From positions 30,758,837-30,822,836 of the forward strand of contig CM060069.1 in NCBI GenBank assembly GCA_030533445.1: a stretch of 64,000 nt of DNA, given 5' to 3'. The notes under the pieces are model-generated. The model was given only the letters and a program-made list of their open reading frames with translations. It was not told the DNA's origin and searched no databases. Positions 26,112 to 37,983 of this stretch are shown here, piece by piece (the stretch's first letter is position 1; each line of letters opens with the position of its first letter). The stretch comes from Cyprinodon diabolis. Its lineage: Eukaryota; Chordata; Actinopteri; Cyprinodontiformes; Cyprinodontidae. The translations under genes and the position numbers were made by a program.

Positions 26112-27379
26112 CAGTGTTGGGCACGTTACTTTGAAAAAGTAATTAGTTATAGTTACTAGTTACTACCAAAAAGTAACTGAGTTACTAACTGAGTTACTCC
26201 ACAATAAAAGTAACTAGTTACTAGTAAAAGTAACTATTGCATTACTTTTGCGTTTCTCGCCCCCGTAACCCTCGCCACCCAGCCCCCACCTTCTCGCGGT
26301 GTGTTTCTAAAGCCAGCTGAATAGAGCGGACGACAAAGACAAGAACCTGCAGAGAGTTTAGCATTTATTGCAACTCAACGTAAATGACATCAGGGGGGAA
26401 CGCCATGTGAAGTTTTTTAACAGGGCATTCAGATCTGGTGAAATTAATAACTGGGGATGTCTAATTCTGAAATCCTGTGTGTTTGGGTTGTTATAGATAC
26501 TGCAACATCTATCTATCCATCTATCTATCAAGATGTATACTCTGTGTGTGACATAAAATATGGATCTCCATCACTGCCACAAAGGCCATCAAATAATGTT
26601 TAAAATAAAAAATACAGTAGGTTGAAAAGTCAGAGCATCCATCCATCCATCCATCCATCCATCCATCCATCCATCCATCCATCCATCCATCCATATTTCT
26701 CCCTTTCATTTGATCGTTCACGCTCTCCATAGTTCTCCTGTGGCGCAAGCACAGGGCGGCTGTTGTGCGCCTTTAGAGAGCATGCGCGTTTCCTGTCGCT
26801 TGCGCGGAGAATCGTGCCGCCTGCGCTGTGCGGAGATGCAGAGGAAACCGTATGTGATGGGGAAACTCAGCTCGACGTAACACCGGTATTTCCATGTGGA
26901 AAACGCTGTTTTGCTGCTGGATCCTCCTCACTCTCCATCTCTCTGTGTGTGCTGGACGTTAACACCCGCCAGCAGAAACACCCAACTGACAGACGGAATC
27001 TCACTATACATCAGCCATTCTCATCCTCCCCTCTCTCATGACAAGGCGCGCACCTCTGGATGACCTAAAAAATAATCTTTAATATCTCTTAAACAAAAGT
27101 AGCACAAACAATATTTTTTTTCTGCACAAATCTGCACTAACGTTGCACTAACCATTCAGTCTATTTGCAGTTTTTTGACGTGGGTGGGGTGTCAGCTTCA
27201 CGCAGCTGCGCACGAGTCCTATCATGGAAAAAGGTTCATTGTGAGACCTGAGTAACGCGCAGTAACGGGGTGTCTGCAATGGTAACTGCGTTATAGTTAC
27301 AGTCAAAGTAATTAGTTAGATTACTCGTTACTAAAACAAGGTAACGCCGTTACTTTCAACGCCGTTAGTCCCATCACTG
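26112..27379. mobile_element. non-autonomous hAT-type element, copy A (1268 bp)
   Basis: The ends CAGTGTTGGG... and ...CCCATCACTG form short terminal inverted repeats, with GTTACT-rich subterminal sequence on both sides. A perfect 8-bp TSD AATATAAA flanks it (26104-26111 and 27380-27387). The interior has a GC-rich core and a (CATC)n microsatellite (26636-26694). No transposase is present. It is near-identical by eye to copies at 53567 and 61338. Confidence 0.92.
26636..26694. repeat. (CATC)n microsatellite in hAT copy A
   Basis: About 59 bp of CATC units. The same position in copies B and C carries shorter arrays (54099-54129 and 61910-61942). Confidence 0.95.
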
Positions 27380-27387
27380 AATATAAA

Positions 27388-29600
27388 CACACACTGGTGT
27401 TATCAAGCCATAAGTTATTGCTTCAAGCTAAATAAAATGTTAAATATGAGATACAATAACATTGAAAATAAAAATGTTAACTTAATGAAAACTATGTATA
27501 ATACATGCTTGCTTCCCTTAAAGATATTTCTCAATCTGATCAACGATAGAATAACATTTTCATATTTATTGACTAAAACCATATAGGTGGGGTTTATCTT
27601 AAGTCTTTCTAAACCTCATGAGGGATATTTCTATCTTATTATGAGCATGGCGCTTTGTCATCTCATTCTGACCTGCTGACCCCAAGACAGGCTGCAGAGA
27701 GAGCTGATGGCAGCAAGAATGTTCAACAAGAATTATTAGCCGTTTCATTTTTTATGTGTCTCTAATTAGTCTTTTCATGTCTTTTAAGCTCCTTGTAGTC
27801 TAAAGAAAGACATGTATAGCTTTGACACTTGCACTGTTGACCGAAGACTTTTTTAGACACATTAATTAAAGCACAATTTTCTATATTTGACTAAAGAGTA
27901 TTTTAAAGCTTTTACCAATATTTTCAAACTGCCTTAATTAACTAATTAATCATGTTGATATGGGATTAGGGCCATGTAAGCAGTTTAAAACCATTTAAAG
28001 TGCTTACATGTTGTATGCTTACATACAACTGCTTATTGATTTACCTTACCTGAAAGTCTTAAGAGAATTACCTCTTATGACTTTCAGGTTCTCAGCTAGA
28101 TGGGAAGAAATAAACTTCAATAAGCCTCTTATAAACATCACTCTCTGAAGAAAATGTATAGTGCTGCAGTGTCACACCTATGTTATTGCTTTTCTGCAAA
28201 GGTGGGAGAGGTTATGCAGCTCTGCACAAAGAGGTTGCATGGTCAGAAGCCAGATCAAATGTAGGCTACGATATATGAGGACATCTGCTGCTGCTGCTGT
28301 TGGTCAACGTGCTGCACAGACAAGCTGGGACCGTGCCCCATGTGGAAGACTGGTGTTTAATATCCGGGGAAGCTCGATACCACTGCGGTTCTGCTGTAAA
28401 ATGAGGAGGTTAGAACACTGATAGGTTGATAAATACCTCAAGAACATGACAAGGAAGAGAAACACTTGACATCTTGATTTATTTTTTTTGACAGCTAACT
28501 AGATATGAATATATGCTCCTTGCAGGAATTCTCCATTAATATTGAACTGAATTAAGATAGCTTCTCAGCCATCACAAAAGTTTGAGTGCAACAATTATAC
28601 TTGCAGAAGAAAGTTAGCTTTGCTTATTCGAAGAACATATATGATCTAATCTGGCAGTTTTACAAGTCGCAAATGAATTCCAGGTAGTTATGATGCACAG
28701 CAGGACCCATGAGAGGATCAGTGAATACAAGTGGAAGCCTTTTGAGTGAATGCTAATCAGGCAAGACCTAACAATTGCTGCACGCTGTGGGAGTGTGGAG
28801 CACTCACCCAAAACATCCTGCGTAGATATACACCACTTACACACACACACACACACAGACAATGCCAAAGTACTTAGGCCCAAAGCATTCAGCAGAGGGA
28901 GACAATGCTAACTCTGAAGCACTGAACCTGGTGGCTCATGGTCAGGCATTCAACCTCACCTATTAGCAGTATTTTCCAATTACAGTGGATCTGTCTGCAA
29001 AGCTAGCATCACAGTTTTACAGGAGACATTGTTCAGAGCGCTTGGTCTGCATTCCAAAGAAAGGATGCTGAGAGAACAGCTGTCAAGGATTTTACCTTTT
29101 AGGGGAACAATGGCCACTCAAACGAAGAGTCAGGTCCAGGGGAACATGGATGTCTGTGAGAACAGGCCAAGAGATCCCAACTCACAGAGGAGAGGAGTGG
29201 GCCGCATGGCAGCTGCTTTTGTTCGCCTTTCAGGTGTAAATCTAAGCGTTCCAAGCCTTAAATGTGGCTCACAGCTTATTGGGCTTCTTTCATGTGACAA
29301 CGAGGACACATTTCTATGGCAAATAGTCATACTAAAAGCAATAGTTCATTTTTTTTTGTGAGCTTCTGTAAAGATGTTCTGAGTCACAGAACTGTACCAA
29401 TGAAAATTGTTGTTCAATCAATCAATCAATCAATCATTTTATTTTGGTAAATTGTCCACATAGTTTCTTCATTAGTTATATTGCAGTAATTAGAAACTAT
29501 CAGGTGAGATGGACCAGTTTTAGTGTATTTAATCTATTCAAAATAGCCTAAACTGAATATACTAGAATCAAGTAAAAGCAATGCTACACTTGACAATATT
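27388..29600. other. no gene; small hairpins
   Basis: No gene recognised. A hairpin at 28049-28088 has 17-bp arms with one mismatch and a 6-nt loop. Microsatellites are (CA)n at about 28839-28857 and (AATC)n at 29415-29437. Sequence around 27660-28000 is A/T-rich with homeodomain-like TAATTA cores and could be conserved non-coding DNA, though this is unverified. Confidence 0.45.
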
Positions 29601-29614
29601 AAACATCTACAATT

Positions 29615-29986
29615 CCCATCCATCCATCTTCTCTCACTTATTCTGTCACGATTGTGGTGGGGCCGGTTCCATTCTCAGGCAGTTTATGGGCAAGAGGAGG
29701 GTTACACCCAGGGAAGGTCCATTATAGGGCAATACAGAGACATACAAAGACATACAACCATGCACACACCCACACACTCAATCACACAATGTTTTCATGA
29801 TTATGGGCACATTTCATTGACTTACATTCATTTTATATGGGCTAACCCAGACCCTTACCCTAACCCTAAGTATTACCAACATATACCTAACCCCAGCTCA
29901 AAGAGCAGAACTTTACCATATGAGGACCAGGATTTTGGTCCCAATAAGGACATAGGTCCCCACACCATAGTAAAAACCAGTCCACT

Positions 29987-30023
<37 letters not shown>

Positions 30024-30225
30024 ACGTAAGGACAATTTAGAGATGCCAATTAACAGTCATCTTTTTGGACAGTGGGTGGAAGCCAGAGTACATGAATTGA
30101 ACCCACGCATGCACAGGGAGAACATACAAACTCCATGCAGAAAGAGCCTGGGCCGGAGATCAAACCCAGTACCTCCTTGCTGTAAGGCAACAGTGCAACA
30201 AATTGTGCCACCATGTAGTCCACAT
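29615..30225 (-). mobile_element. L2-like LINE 3' fragment, minus strand, interrupted
   Basis: The left edge 'ccatccatcc' (a TGGATGG tail in the minus sense) is followed by 'gggttacacccagggaaggt', 'gccaattaacag', 'cccacgcatgcacagggaga' and 'acaaactccatgcagaaaga'. I associate this order with fish L2-like 3' regions. It is split at about 29785-30020 by a telomere-like dispersed repeat. A second copy without the insertion lies at 45078-45362. Confidence 0.65.
29785..30020. repeat. CCCTAA-containing dispersed repeat nested in LINE fragment
   Basis: Contains 'cttaccctaaccctaa', 'ttgacttacattcatttta' and 'ataggtccccacacca', and ends in (CA)n (29991-30020). It is the same family as 5935-6362 in the other sense. 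It interrupts the L2-like fragment, so it arrived later. Confidence 0.65.
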
Positions 30226-30404
30226 CTACCATGTCAGAACAGACAGTTGTAGAACTTTTTGCTATCTTCTCAGCAAACACTGAAAATAGCGAAACAGAGC
30301 TGCTGAGGTTGCCTAGAATGTAAATACAAGTTGCAAATTGTCAACCTACTTGTAGTACAAGCAAAGAATACACTTTTAGTTTATTTGTGTTTGTTTGTTG
30401 GCAA

Positions 30405-30625
30405 GTGTGGTGGCCTAGTGGTTAGGAAATAGAGCTTGGAATTCTGAGGCTCTGAGTTCGAACCCCACTCCCAAAGACTGCCACTCTGGGTCCCTGAGCA
30501 AGATCCTTAACACCACACTGCTCCCCAGGCACCCCACGATGGCAGTGCCCTGCTCCCCAAGGGGATGGGTTAAATGCAGAGGTAAATTACCACTGTGTGA
30601 GATCAATACATATAAATTCAATTAT
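30405..30625 (+). repeat. tRNA-derived SINE, plus strand
   Basis: A good Pol III promoter is visible: an A box 'tggcctagtgg' near 30411 and a B box 'gagttcgaacccc' near 30450. The tRNA-unrelated body ('tgggtccctgagcaag', 'ctgctccccaaggggatggg') follows, then an A/T-rich tail. Best preserved SINE of the four here; no protein product. Confidence 0.88.
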
Positions 30626-32318
30626 TATTGTTTGTATTTTAGATCTGACAAGGTATTTAGCTTATTTTAAGTGGCTGAAGAAAGGAGTGACATACAATGT
30701 CTAGTGTCATCATTTGCTCAGCAGCACTGAGGATAGCATATTCCTAGTCTTTTGCAGATCTTTTATTATTCTAGACACAATTCAAAGGTACTAATGGTTT
30801 GCTGATCAGGTGGAATGATACAGCCAGAAGCCAAATTCATTTGACATGGTGCAAACTTAACAGCATCTTGTAAAGGTGTAGCTGTTTAATATCTGGAAGT
30901 AAAATCACCTAACATGAGGATTATCGTCTGACTAGCTGTTTGCTTTGTCTTACACTGAGAATTTCCTCCCTTATTTTCAAATATCGTTATACTCCAAAAA
31001 CATCCAAAAATCCAAAATATCCCCTCTATAACAAATCTACATTAAATTAATATTTTTACAATGAAGAACAATGGCATTTGAAGAACTCAGTGTGCAATGA
31101 ACTGAAGAAAAATAAAACAAGTTAATCCTTAAAATTACTAACAAGAACATATGAGGAAAATAAAGCAGCCTAAAAAGGTCTTTTGAATGTTAAGGCAGAA
31201 AAAAAAAATCATTCATAATGAGAAGTAACGGGACATGTCAATGAAAGGCCAAAACTAATGGCTACCCAAGTACTACACTTGTGTGTACTGAGTGCACAAG
31301 TTGGTAAGTGGTTTTAAAAGCATAGGGGAAGTCGTGTCCCTGCTGCGTTCCTACACTAAGAGGAGTGAAACAATTGAAGCATGCACTCGAAGGCACTCAA
31401 ATGTTTTGCGATGGCTGTAAAATAAATGCAGGGAAGAGAGAAGGTGGGGGAATATGTGAGACAAAGCTCAGCATTGTCTACAGCTGTACTTATACTAATA
31501 AATGTATCAGGGTGTGCAGCTGACTGTGTGAGTCTTTGCTATGTGAGTTTTATGAAATCTCAGCGGTATGATTGTTGTAGTGGATTGTGCTTTCATCATA
31601 TTGATTTAATACCAAGAAAAAAATAGCATCAGCCAAAAGCTTTCGAGGGAGATTCACATATATTTACTGTACCTTGATTCCAGATGTGGTTAATTTAACA
31701 GTTCAAGAAGGATAACACATCTAAAGAAGAAAATCATAACACGTCTCCTGTAATTATCTATAGAGGTTTTATAGGCCTAAAGCAGGTTCGTTTCAGCATC
31801 ACAAATTAAATGTTGTGGACAACCTGGAGCAAAATCATCTATGAATATGCCTTGTGTTTATGTTTTAGCACTTGTTTGCAACATTTGAGAGAAATTATGT
31901 CTCTTTTTCCAGACTTTAATACAGAGCTTGTTTACCAAATGTGTTGTAGTCGGGGCATAAAAATCTACAATCGAGATGAGTTTTCAAGCTTTTTCAGGGA
32001 AAGTTTTAGAAGAAAATTATTATTATTATTATTTTTTATTGTTAGTGAATTCTGCTCAGAAGAACCTTATCTAAGCTAATAAAATCAGCTTTTTTATTCT
32101 TAAACATGATTTTTACAAATATAAAAAAACAGAAAGCTGTTTCATTTGTGTAAACTCTTGATTAGAAAATGTATTTGTAAATCTTCCTGTTTTAATTATT
32201 GAAAAGATAAGCATGTATATTGAACATAAAAACATTGTATTAGGGTATTATAGGGCTCAATAAAAGGGGTTAGGACTCACTATTCACACACATTTCTATC
32301 TATTTGTCAATATATATA
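30626..32318. other. no gene recognised
   Basis: Short frames only (89 codons or fewer), plus a (TTA)n tract near 32017-32036. Confidence 0.5.
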
Positions 32319-33534
32319 CACTCACCTGCCACTTTATTAGGTACACCTGTCCAACTGCTCGTTAACACTTAATTTCTAAGCAGCCCATCACATGGTGGCA
32401 ACTCAGTGCATTTAGGCATGTAGACATGGTCAAGACAATCTCCTGCAGTTCAAACTGAGCATCGGTATGGGGAAGAAAGGTGATTTGAGTGACTTTGAAC
32501 GTGGCATGATTGTTGGTGCCAGAAGGGCTGGTCTGAGTATTTCAGAAACTGCTGATCTACTGGGATTTTCACGCACAACCATCTCTAGGGTTTACAGAGA
32601 ATGGTCCGAAAAAGAAAAAACATCCAGTGAGCGGCAGTTCTGTGGGCAGAAATGCCTTGTTGATGCCAGAGGTCAGAGGAGAATGGCCAGACTGGTTCGA
32701 GCTGATAGAAGGGCAACAGTGACTCAAATAACCACCAGTTACAACCAAGGTGGGCAGAAGAGCATCTCTGAACGCACAGTACGTCGAACTTTGAGGCAGA
32801 TGCGCTACAGCAGCACCACACCGGGTGCCACTCCTTTCAGCTAAGAACAGGAAACTGAGGCTACAATTTGCACAAGCTCATCGAAATTGGACAATAGAAG
32901 ATTGGAAAAACGTTGCCTGGTCTAATGAGTCTCGATTTCTGCTGCGACATTCGGATGGTAGGGTCAGAATTTGGCGTCTACAACATGAAAGCATGGATCC
33001 ATCCTACCTTGTATCAACGGTTCAGGCTGGTGGTGGTGGTGTCATGGTGTGGGGAATATTTTCTTGGCACTCTTTGGGCCCCTTGGTACCAATTGAGCAT
33101 CGTTGCAACACCACAGCCTACCAGAGTATTGTTGCTGACCATGTCCATCCCTTTATGACCACAATGTACCCAACTTCTGATGGCTACTTTCAGCAGGATA
33201 ATGCGCCATGTCATAAAGCTGGAATCATCTCAGACTGGTTTCTTGAACATGACAATGAGTTCACTGTACTCAAATGACCTCCACAGTCACCAGATGTCTA
33301 TCCAATAGAGCATCTTTGGGATGTGATGGAACGGGAGATTCGCATCATGGATGTGCAGCCGACAAATCTGTGGCAACTGTGTGATGCCATCATGTCAATA
33401 TGGACCAAACTCCCTGAGGAATGCTTCCAGCACCTTGTTGAATCTATGCCACGAAGAATTGAGGCAGTTCTGAAGACAAAAGGGGGTCCAACCCGTTACT
33501 AGCATGGGGTACCTAATAAAGTGGCCGGTGAGTG
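32319..33534 (+). mobile_element. Tc1-like DNA transposon, 1216 bp, nearly full length
   Basis: Terminal inverted repeats of about 26 bp ('cactcacc(t/g)gccacttt...' at 32319, its complement ending at 33534) are each flanked by TA, the hallmark target of Tc1/mariner elements. The interior holds one transposase gene in the plus sense with its start at 32467. The terminal repeats look intact, so the element could in principle still be moved by a matching enzyme supplied in trans. Confidence 0.95.
32467..33502 (+). pseudogene. Tc1-like transposase, inactivated
   Basis: Transposases of this family cut and paste the element through an N-terminal helix-turn-helix DNA-binding region and a C-terminal DDE catalytic core. 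The helix-turn-helix part (MGKKGDLSDFERGMIVGARR... SETADLLGFSRTTISRVYREW) is open from 32467. Three lesions are visible. A frameshift lies at about 32810-32820, consistent with a 5-bp loss judged against the remembered family sequence. The usual WSDESRF reads W-S-N-E-S-R-F (codon AAT at 32924), removing the first catalytic Asp. A stop TGA at 33275 replaces the usual Trp before PPQSPD. The second Asp (QQDNAPCH) and the PIEHLWD glutamate remain. The original length would have been about 345 residues. Confidence 0.93.
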
Positions 33535-33548
33535 TATATGGAATTATC

Positions 33549-33892
33549 TGTCGCAGAGGGGGTGGTTTGACAGGACCCAAATGCAGACAAAAGTTTGAGG
33601 TGAATGTACCTGAATGTTTAATAATAAAAAGGGTAACAGAAGCAAAAATCCCAAAAAACATAAATCCACAAAAAAAAAAATGCTGAAAACCAAGAATACT
33701 CACAACAAGAAGGGGACAAAGTAATGACAACAAACCAGCAAAGAGTGACTGAACAGGAGGAGAATAAATGGGAGAGAGAAACAAAGACCAGGCTAATTAG
33801 CAGATTGGGAGCAGGTGTGAAGAGAGGCAAGAAGGGAGTTAGGGAAGAGGAGACTGACACAAGAGGGCAAAACCAAAACCAAAACCATGACA
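33549..33892 (-). mobile_element. solo LTR, 344 bp, TSD TTATC
   Basis: Begins TGTCGCAG and ends CATGACA, flanked by a perfect 5-bp duplication TTATC (33544-33548 and 33893-33897). It is the same family as 59473-59950: both share 'caggacccaaatgcagaca', 'aaaccagcaa', 'gattgggagcaggtgtgaa' and 'ggtaacagaagcaaaa'. In the minus sense it has the layout of a Gypsy-type LTR. It is shorter than the other copy at its right end. It starts 14 bp after the Tc1-like element. Confidence 0.85.
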
Positions 33893-33897
33893 TTATC

Positions 33898-35696
33898 AAA
33901 TTAAAAATATTACAACCTGTGAGATAGTTCAAGAAAAGACTCCATCACCTCTTTTTTATTAAACTGGTCTTACCCAAACATTTTAAATCAGTGTTAGAGC
34001 TTAAGTTTATGACCCTTATATGTATAAACTGATAGACCACAAAGTTAAACCTAGTGGCAATACCATAGAAAATTACTCTTACTATTTCAACATTTCCAAA
34101 TGACGTTTTACTATTTCAGTGTTTTATAGTGATTTTATTTTTATAGACCATCATAAATGGTACACCATTGCAAGGTAATATACGTTTAAAGGGTTGGTTT
34201 TAAACCTTTAGGCTTGATATAAAACTCAGAGCATGGTAGAAAAAAAAAACTTGCTTTTCTTTAGCAGGAACAGATAAGCTTGCTGGCATTGAACCTACGA
34301 GAATTAAACCTTGGTTATTCACAGACATTGATTCAAAAATAACATGCTATAGATGTTTCTTCCTGGTGGAGACAACCACCAAATAGTTTGTTTAATTACT
34401 CATATTATTCTATTCTACTCTATTATATTATATTTTATTCTATGGTGGTAGCATGATGCTATGGTATATTTTCATCAGCAAGAGCAAAGAAGCTAGTCAG
34501 TTACAGAATTCACATGTCACCCAGCTCATTATTTTATGATCTTTCATTACTTTATGTTGATGTATTTATATATACAAATGACAATCGTTGTCTTGAAATT
34601 ACTCCTTGTACAAAAACCACTCACCTTACTCTGCTCCCTCCCCATTTCCTCTTTAGTTGTTACATCTGTCAATACCTCTGACTAAAGTAAAGAAGGTCAA
34701 TGCCAAGGTACACAGTGATGCATTCTTGGGTGAGATTGGCTTCTACTTTGTTCTGTAATCAACAGTCTTTCCAAAGTTTCAGGACCAAAGACAGCTCTGG
34801 TATGTAGTTTATTCACTCCTACATTTGTTCATCATCACTGAAAATGTCTACATGTACAGAGTATAGGATTTAATGTAGCAAGAGGTATGGTTTGTTTGTC
34901 TTTGTGGCGTTTTTCTCAATTTTATGCCCTTGAGTAAGAATCATTAGCCTGCATTAAATATTAGTGCATTGAAACAGAGTCTGTGTGACTCATATATCTG
35001 CAAATTCTTAATACAAATGTCTGCAGGCCTGCTAAGATATTCAAGGAAATTATATTACTTAAATTTTTTTTTTCGTTGTCTTTATTTTTTCAACAGTTAT
35101 GCATTTTTTTTAAGTCTTTGATTTGACAACATTACTATGGCACTAACAGCTGCTGCTGCAAAATAAAACAAACTGTCAAATGCAAAGATGTATTATCTCA
35201 TTGCTCCATTGCATTTATCCACTCACACCTTCAGCAAAGACTATTTTGTAAAAAGAAGTAGCAAGTAGCAAAACGATTGTCAACAACAGACAGACAACTC
35301 TCAGTAAATGGTAGTGTAATGTGAAATGAATATCAGTTTTAAAAAAAAACATGATCTCCTTGTTTTTATTACATTTGAATAAGGATACAATTACCTATTC
35401 TTCTTGTATAAAAAAATGAGAAAAAAATCTTAATTTGCTTAAATGCAAATACATTTTTCTTTTTATTGCCAACCAGCTTTTAATATGTGTGCATCAATTT
35501 TTTTTTTACAATCTATATTTTCGATGATTTCTTAGTCTTTGAGGTGGATGGTCTTGTTGCCATGATATGAATCTTTAGCTCCCCCTATACATGTTCTATT
35601 AGATTCAAGTTTTGATTCTATCTGGATCTCTCCAAATTGTCACTATAATCTTTATCCAAAGGAAAAATGCTGGTCAAAAAAATAAATAAACAAATA
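33898..35696. other. no gene recognised
   Basis: AT-rich spacer with no recognisable coding or mobile sequence. Confidence 0.5.
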
Positions 35697-36165
35697 CACC
35701 GCTCAAAAAAATAAAGGGAACACGTAAATAACATCGTATAATTTAAATTTGATCAAACTTGTGTGAAATCAAACTACCACTTAAGCAACACTGATGACAT
35801 TAGATTTCACATGCTGTTGTGCAAGTGGAACAGAAAAAAGGTGGAAATTATTGGCAATATTGGAGTTACAGGAGGAGCACTGCAATAGCCCTGCAAAATG
35901 ACATCCAACAGGCCACAAATGTGTGTGTGTCGGCACAAAGGGTTAGAAACTGTTAGTAAAAGGTATCTATTACTTAAGTATGTGCTTGTTAGAATCTAAT
36001 TAGGAAAGTTCTTCAGGATAAAAACAATATCGTATTCATTTTGTACATAATAAAGATTTGGGAATGAAACGAGAGCACAGACAGATTGGATCATTCTTAA
36101 CAGTGAGCTGTATGTCACTGTGCATTCAGAATGGCTTTGATCTAGAACACAGTGTAATATCTTAA

Positions 36166-37423
36166 AGGCACACTATGCAACATTTTTCAGTTAATTAATG
36201 TGTTCCATAACGTTTTGGATGATTAAATGAGTCATTTCAGGTTGAACAAAGGTATTCTCGGCCGCCCTGGTGGTCTGTGGGGGAAATACCGCACTTGCAA
36301 TTGCAGGAGCACCGACCCGCACCCACAGGTCAGAAGTCTCGCGAGAGTCGGTCTTGCTTTACGGCGAGAACTGCTACACGCCCCCAGTTAAAAGCATTCT
36401 CGTTGCTAGCACAGTGGCGATCTTTGTGCGGTGCTGCTTTCACACCGGACGCAGCAAAAGCAGCAAAATCATGTCTGCTGCTTCATTTTTACTGCTTGTA
36501 CCAGTTAGTTCAGTTAGCAGCTTTGCTGCTCTGGCTGCGCGGTGCAAAAGTGTGTCTGACGCGCGTTGGGCGGAGCTTCACTATCCTTTCTCTGCCTTGC
36601 AGCTATATTTGCTGTGATCAGTAGGAATAAAGTAGTTTTAATATGTTTTTAAGTGAGAAAATACACCTGAAAACATAATCAGTGCAGTCAGTTCATTCAG
36701 ATTATAATCCTGCCTTCCAATATTTTTTCTGTTGGAGCCGCTCAGACCCCCACATACCAGCATTGCGCCGACAGTAGTAATCCCTTCATCAGCAGCCTCT
36801 GGCCGGGTCGCCTCCTCGCGGTTCACCGCGGCAGCTGGTAGATGTTTTTCATCTAAATAATCCAAACTGCAGGCAGCAGGATAATAAAAGCCAACATATT
36901 CTGCCGGCAGATTTCTGCATTTTAAATTAATTTAGGCGTCAATAAACTGTTTAAGAGGAGTGATCATAGCGCTCTGATCATCAGCGCTGTGTCCTCCCTG
37001 CCAGCTCCCAGATCAGCTTCTCTGATTGGTTGACGCGGCGCGTCGAGCAGCAAAAATTCAATTTTTCCATCTCGAGCAGCAGCGCGTTTGCGGTCAGATG
37101 CTTAAACGCGCCCGACGCGCTGCTTCAGCTGCTCAGACGCGCTGCGCCTGTTGCTCAAAACGCGCCGCGGGACCTTTTGCTGCGCCTTGACGCGCATCAA
37201 CCATTGACTTTGCATGTACACTCGCTGCTTCTGTCGCGCCAGCTGTGTCCAGTGTGAACGCAGCAGTCATTCGTTGCGTTTGCCTGTCTGCTAAGCTCAA
37301 AACAACCACGCCTGGCTTGACGGAGAAACCAGGAGAACAGCTGAGCATATTTATGACAGTGCACTTTTACGCCCTCTGGGGTGAGCCTCGCTGGAAAATC
37401 AACACCGGTTGCATAGTGTACCT
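36166..37423. mobile_element. TTAA-flanked inverted-repeat element (1258 bp)
   Basis: Terminal inverted repeats AGG(C/T)ACACTATGCAAC lie directly inside TTAA on both sides (36162-36165 and 37424-37427). TTAA duplication is typical of piggyBac-type transposition, but the tips do not begin with the classic CCC, so the superfamily is not settled. The core (about 36260-37390) is much richer in CpG than its surroundings. Two overlapping 115-codon frames at 36270-36624 have no recognised domain. Confidence 0.75.
36433..37266. mobile_element. possible fourth-level inverted-repeat insertion
   Basis: Inside the TTAA element, 'gctgctttcacaccggacgc' (from 36434) is matched in inverted form by 'gtccagtgtgaacgcagcag' (to 37266). 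The enclosed DNA is GC-rich with many GACGCGC motifs. It could be a separate nested element or an internal inverted repeat of the host element. No clear target duplication was seen. Confidence 0.45.
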
Positions 37424-37983
37424 TTAATATGGCTGGAGCCAGTGATGTTTTCTTATTTACAATAGTGTGTGACGTAATGAATTGACATGTGATGATCTTG
37501 CAGGAGGAGACCCTGGTGATGTATAAAATGCTTCTTTAACTGTTATTTTGGGCCGACTTTCTTATCACCTCGGGTGGTGAGCGTTACCATTTGTAACTTG
37601 AGGCAATTGTCTGGTCTGAGTAAGACTACAATTTCTGAAAGAAAACATAATTTCTCATAATTTAATACATATACATTATGAAGTGTTAATTTAAGTGTTT
37701 GTTCCTTGTGATCTCTTCTCAGCAAAGAATCGGGAAGAGAAAGATTTAAGCATGGAGCTTTCTTTTACAAAATGGTGTTTCCACCTAATTCTTTCCACAG
37801 ACAAAGAGCTGAATGTTAACAAATTATCCATTCTGTCTGTGCTCTTATTTCCTTCTCAAATCTTTGTTATGTATATATTGAAGGTAATGATGTTATATCC
37901 TGACAGAAGAAACATAACACGTACCCGGGAGATATTATTAGGATTTAACATATGTGAATAATAAAATATTAACCTAACAAAAC

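Larger units (their letters stand above)
35951..37979. mobile_element. probable solo LTR inserted in the Tc1-like element (TSD AAAC)
   Basis: Starts TGTTAG and ends CTAACA, a 6-bp inverted terminus with TG...CA ends, flanked by AAAC on both sides (35947-35950 and 37980-37983). Removing it with one AAAC gives an uninterrupted Tc1 junction 'gttagaaacggactcc'. Net length without the TTAA element is about 767 bp. Possible poly-A signal 'aataaa' near 36047. A non-autonomous DNA element with a 4-bp duplication is the alternative; the LTR reading fits the ends better. Orientation unclear. Confidence 0.7.

Noticed and set aside
29860..29875. CCCTAA repeats as interstitial telomere
   Set aside because: Only two to three degenerate units, and they belong to a dispersed repeat also seen at 5935-6362.
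30411..30462. A functional tRNA gene
   Set aside because: A and B boxes are present, but the sequence cannot fold as a full tRNA and is followed by a SINE body shared with three other copies.
36270..36624. Two overlapping 115-codon frames in the TTAA element
   Set aside because: They overlap in different frames over GC-rich DNA where stops are rare. No domain.
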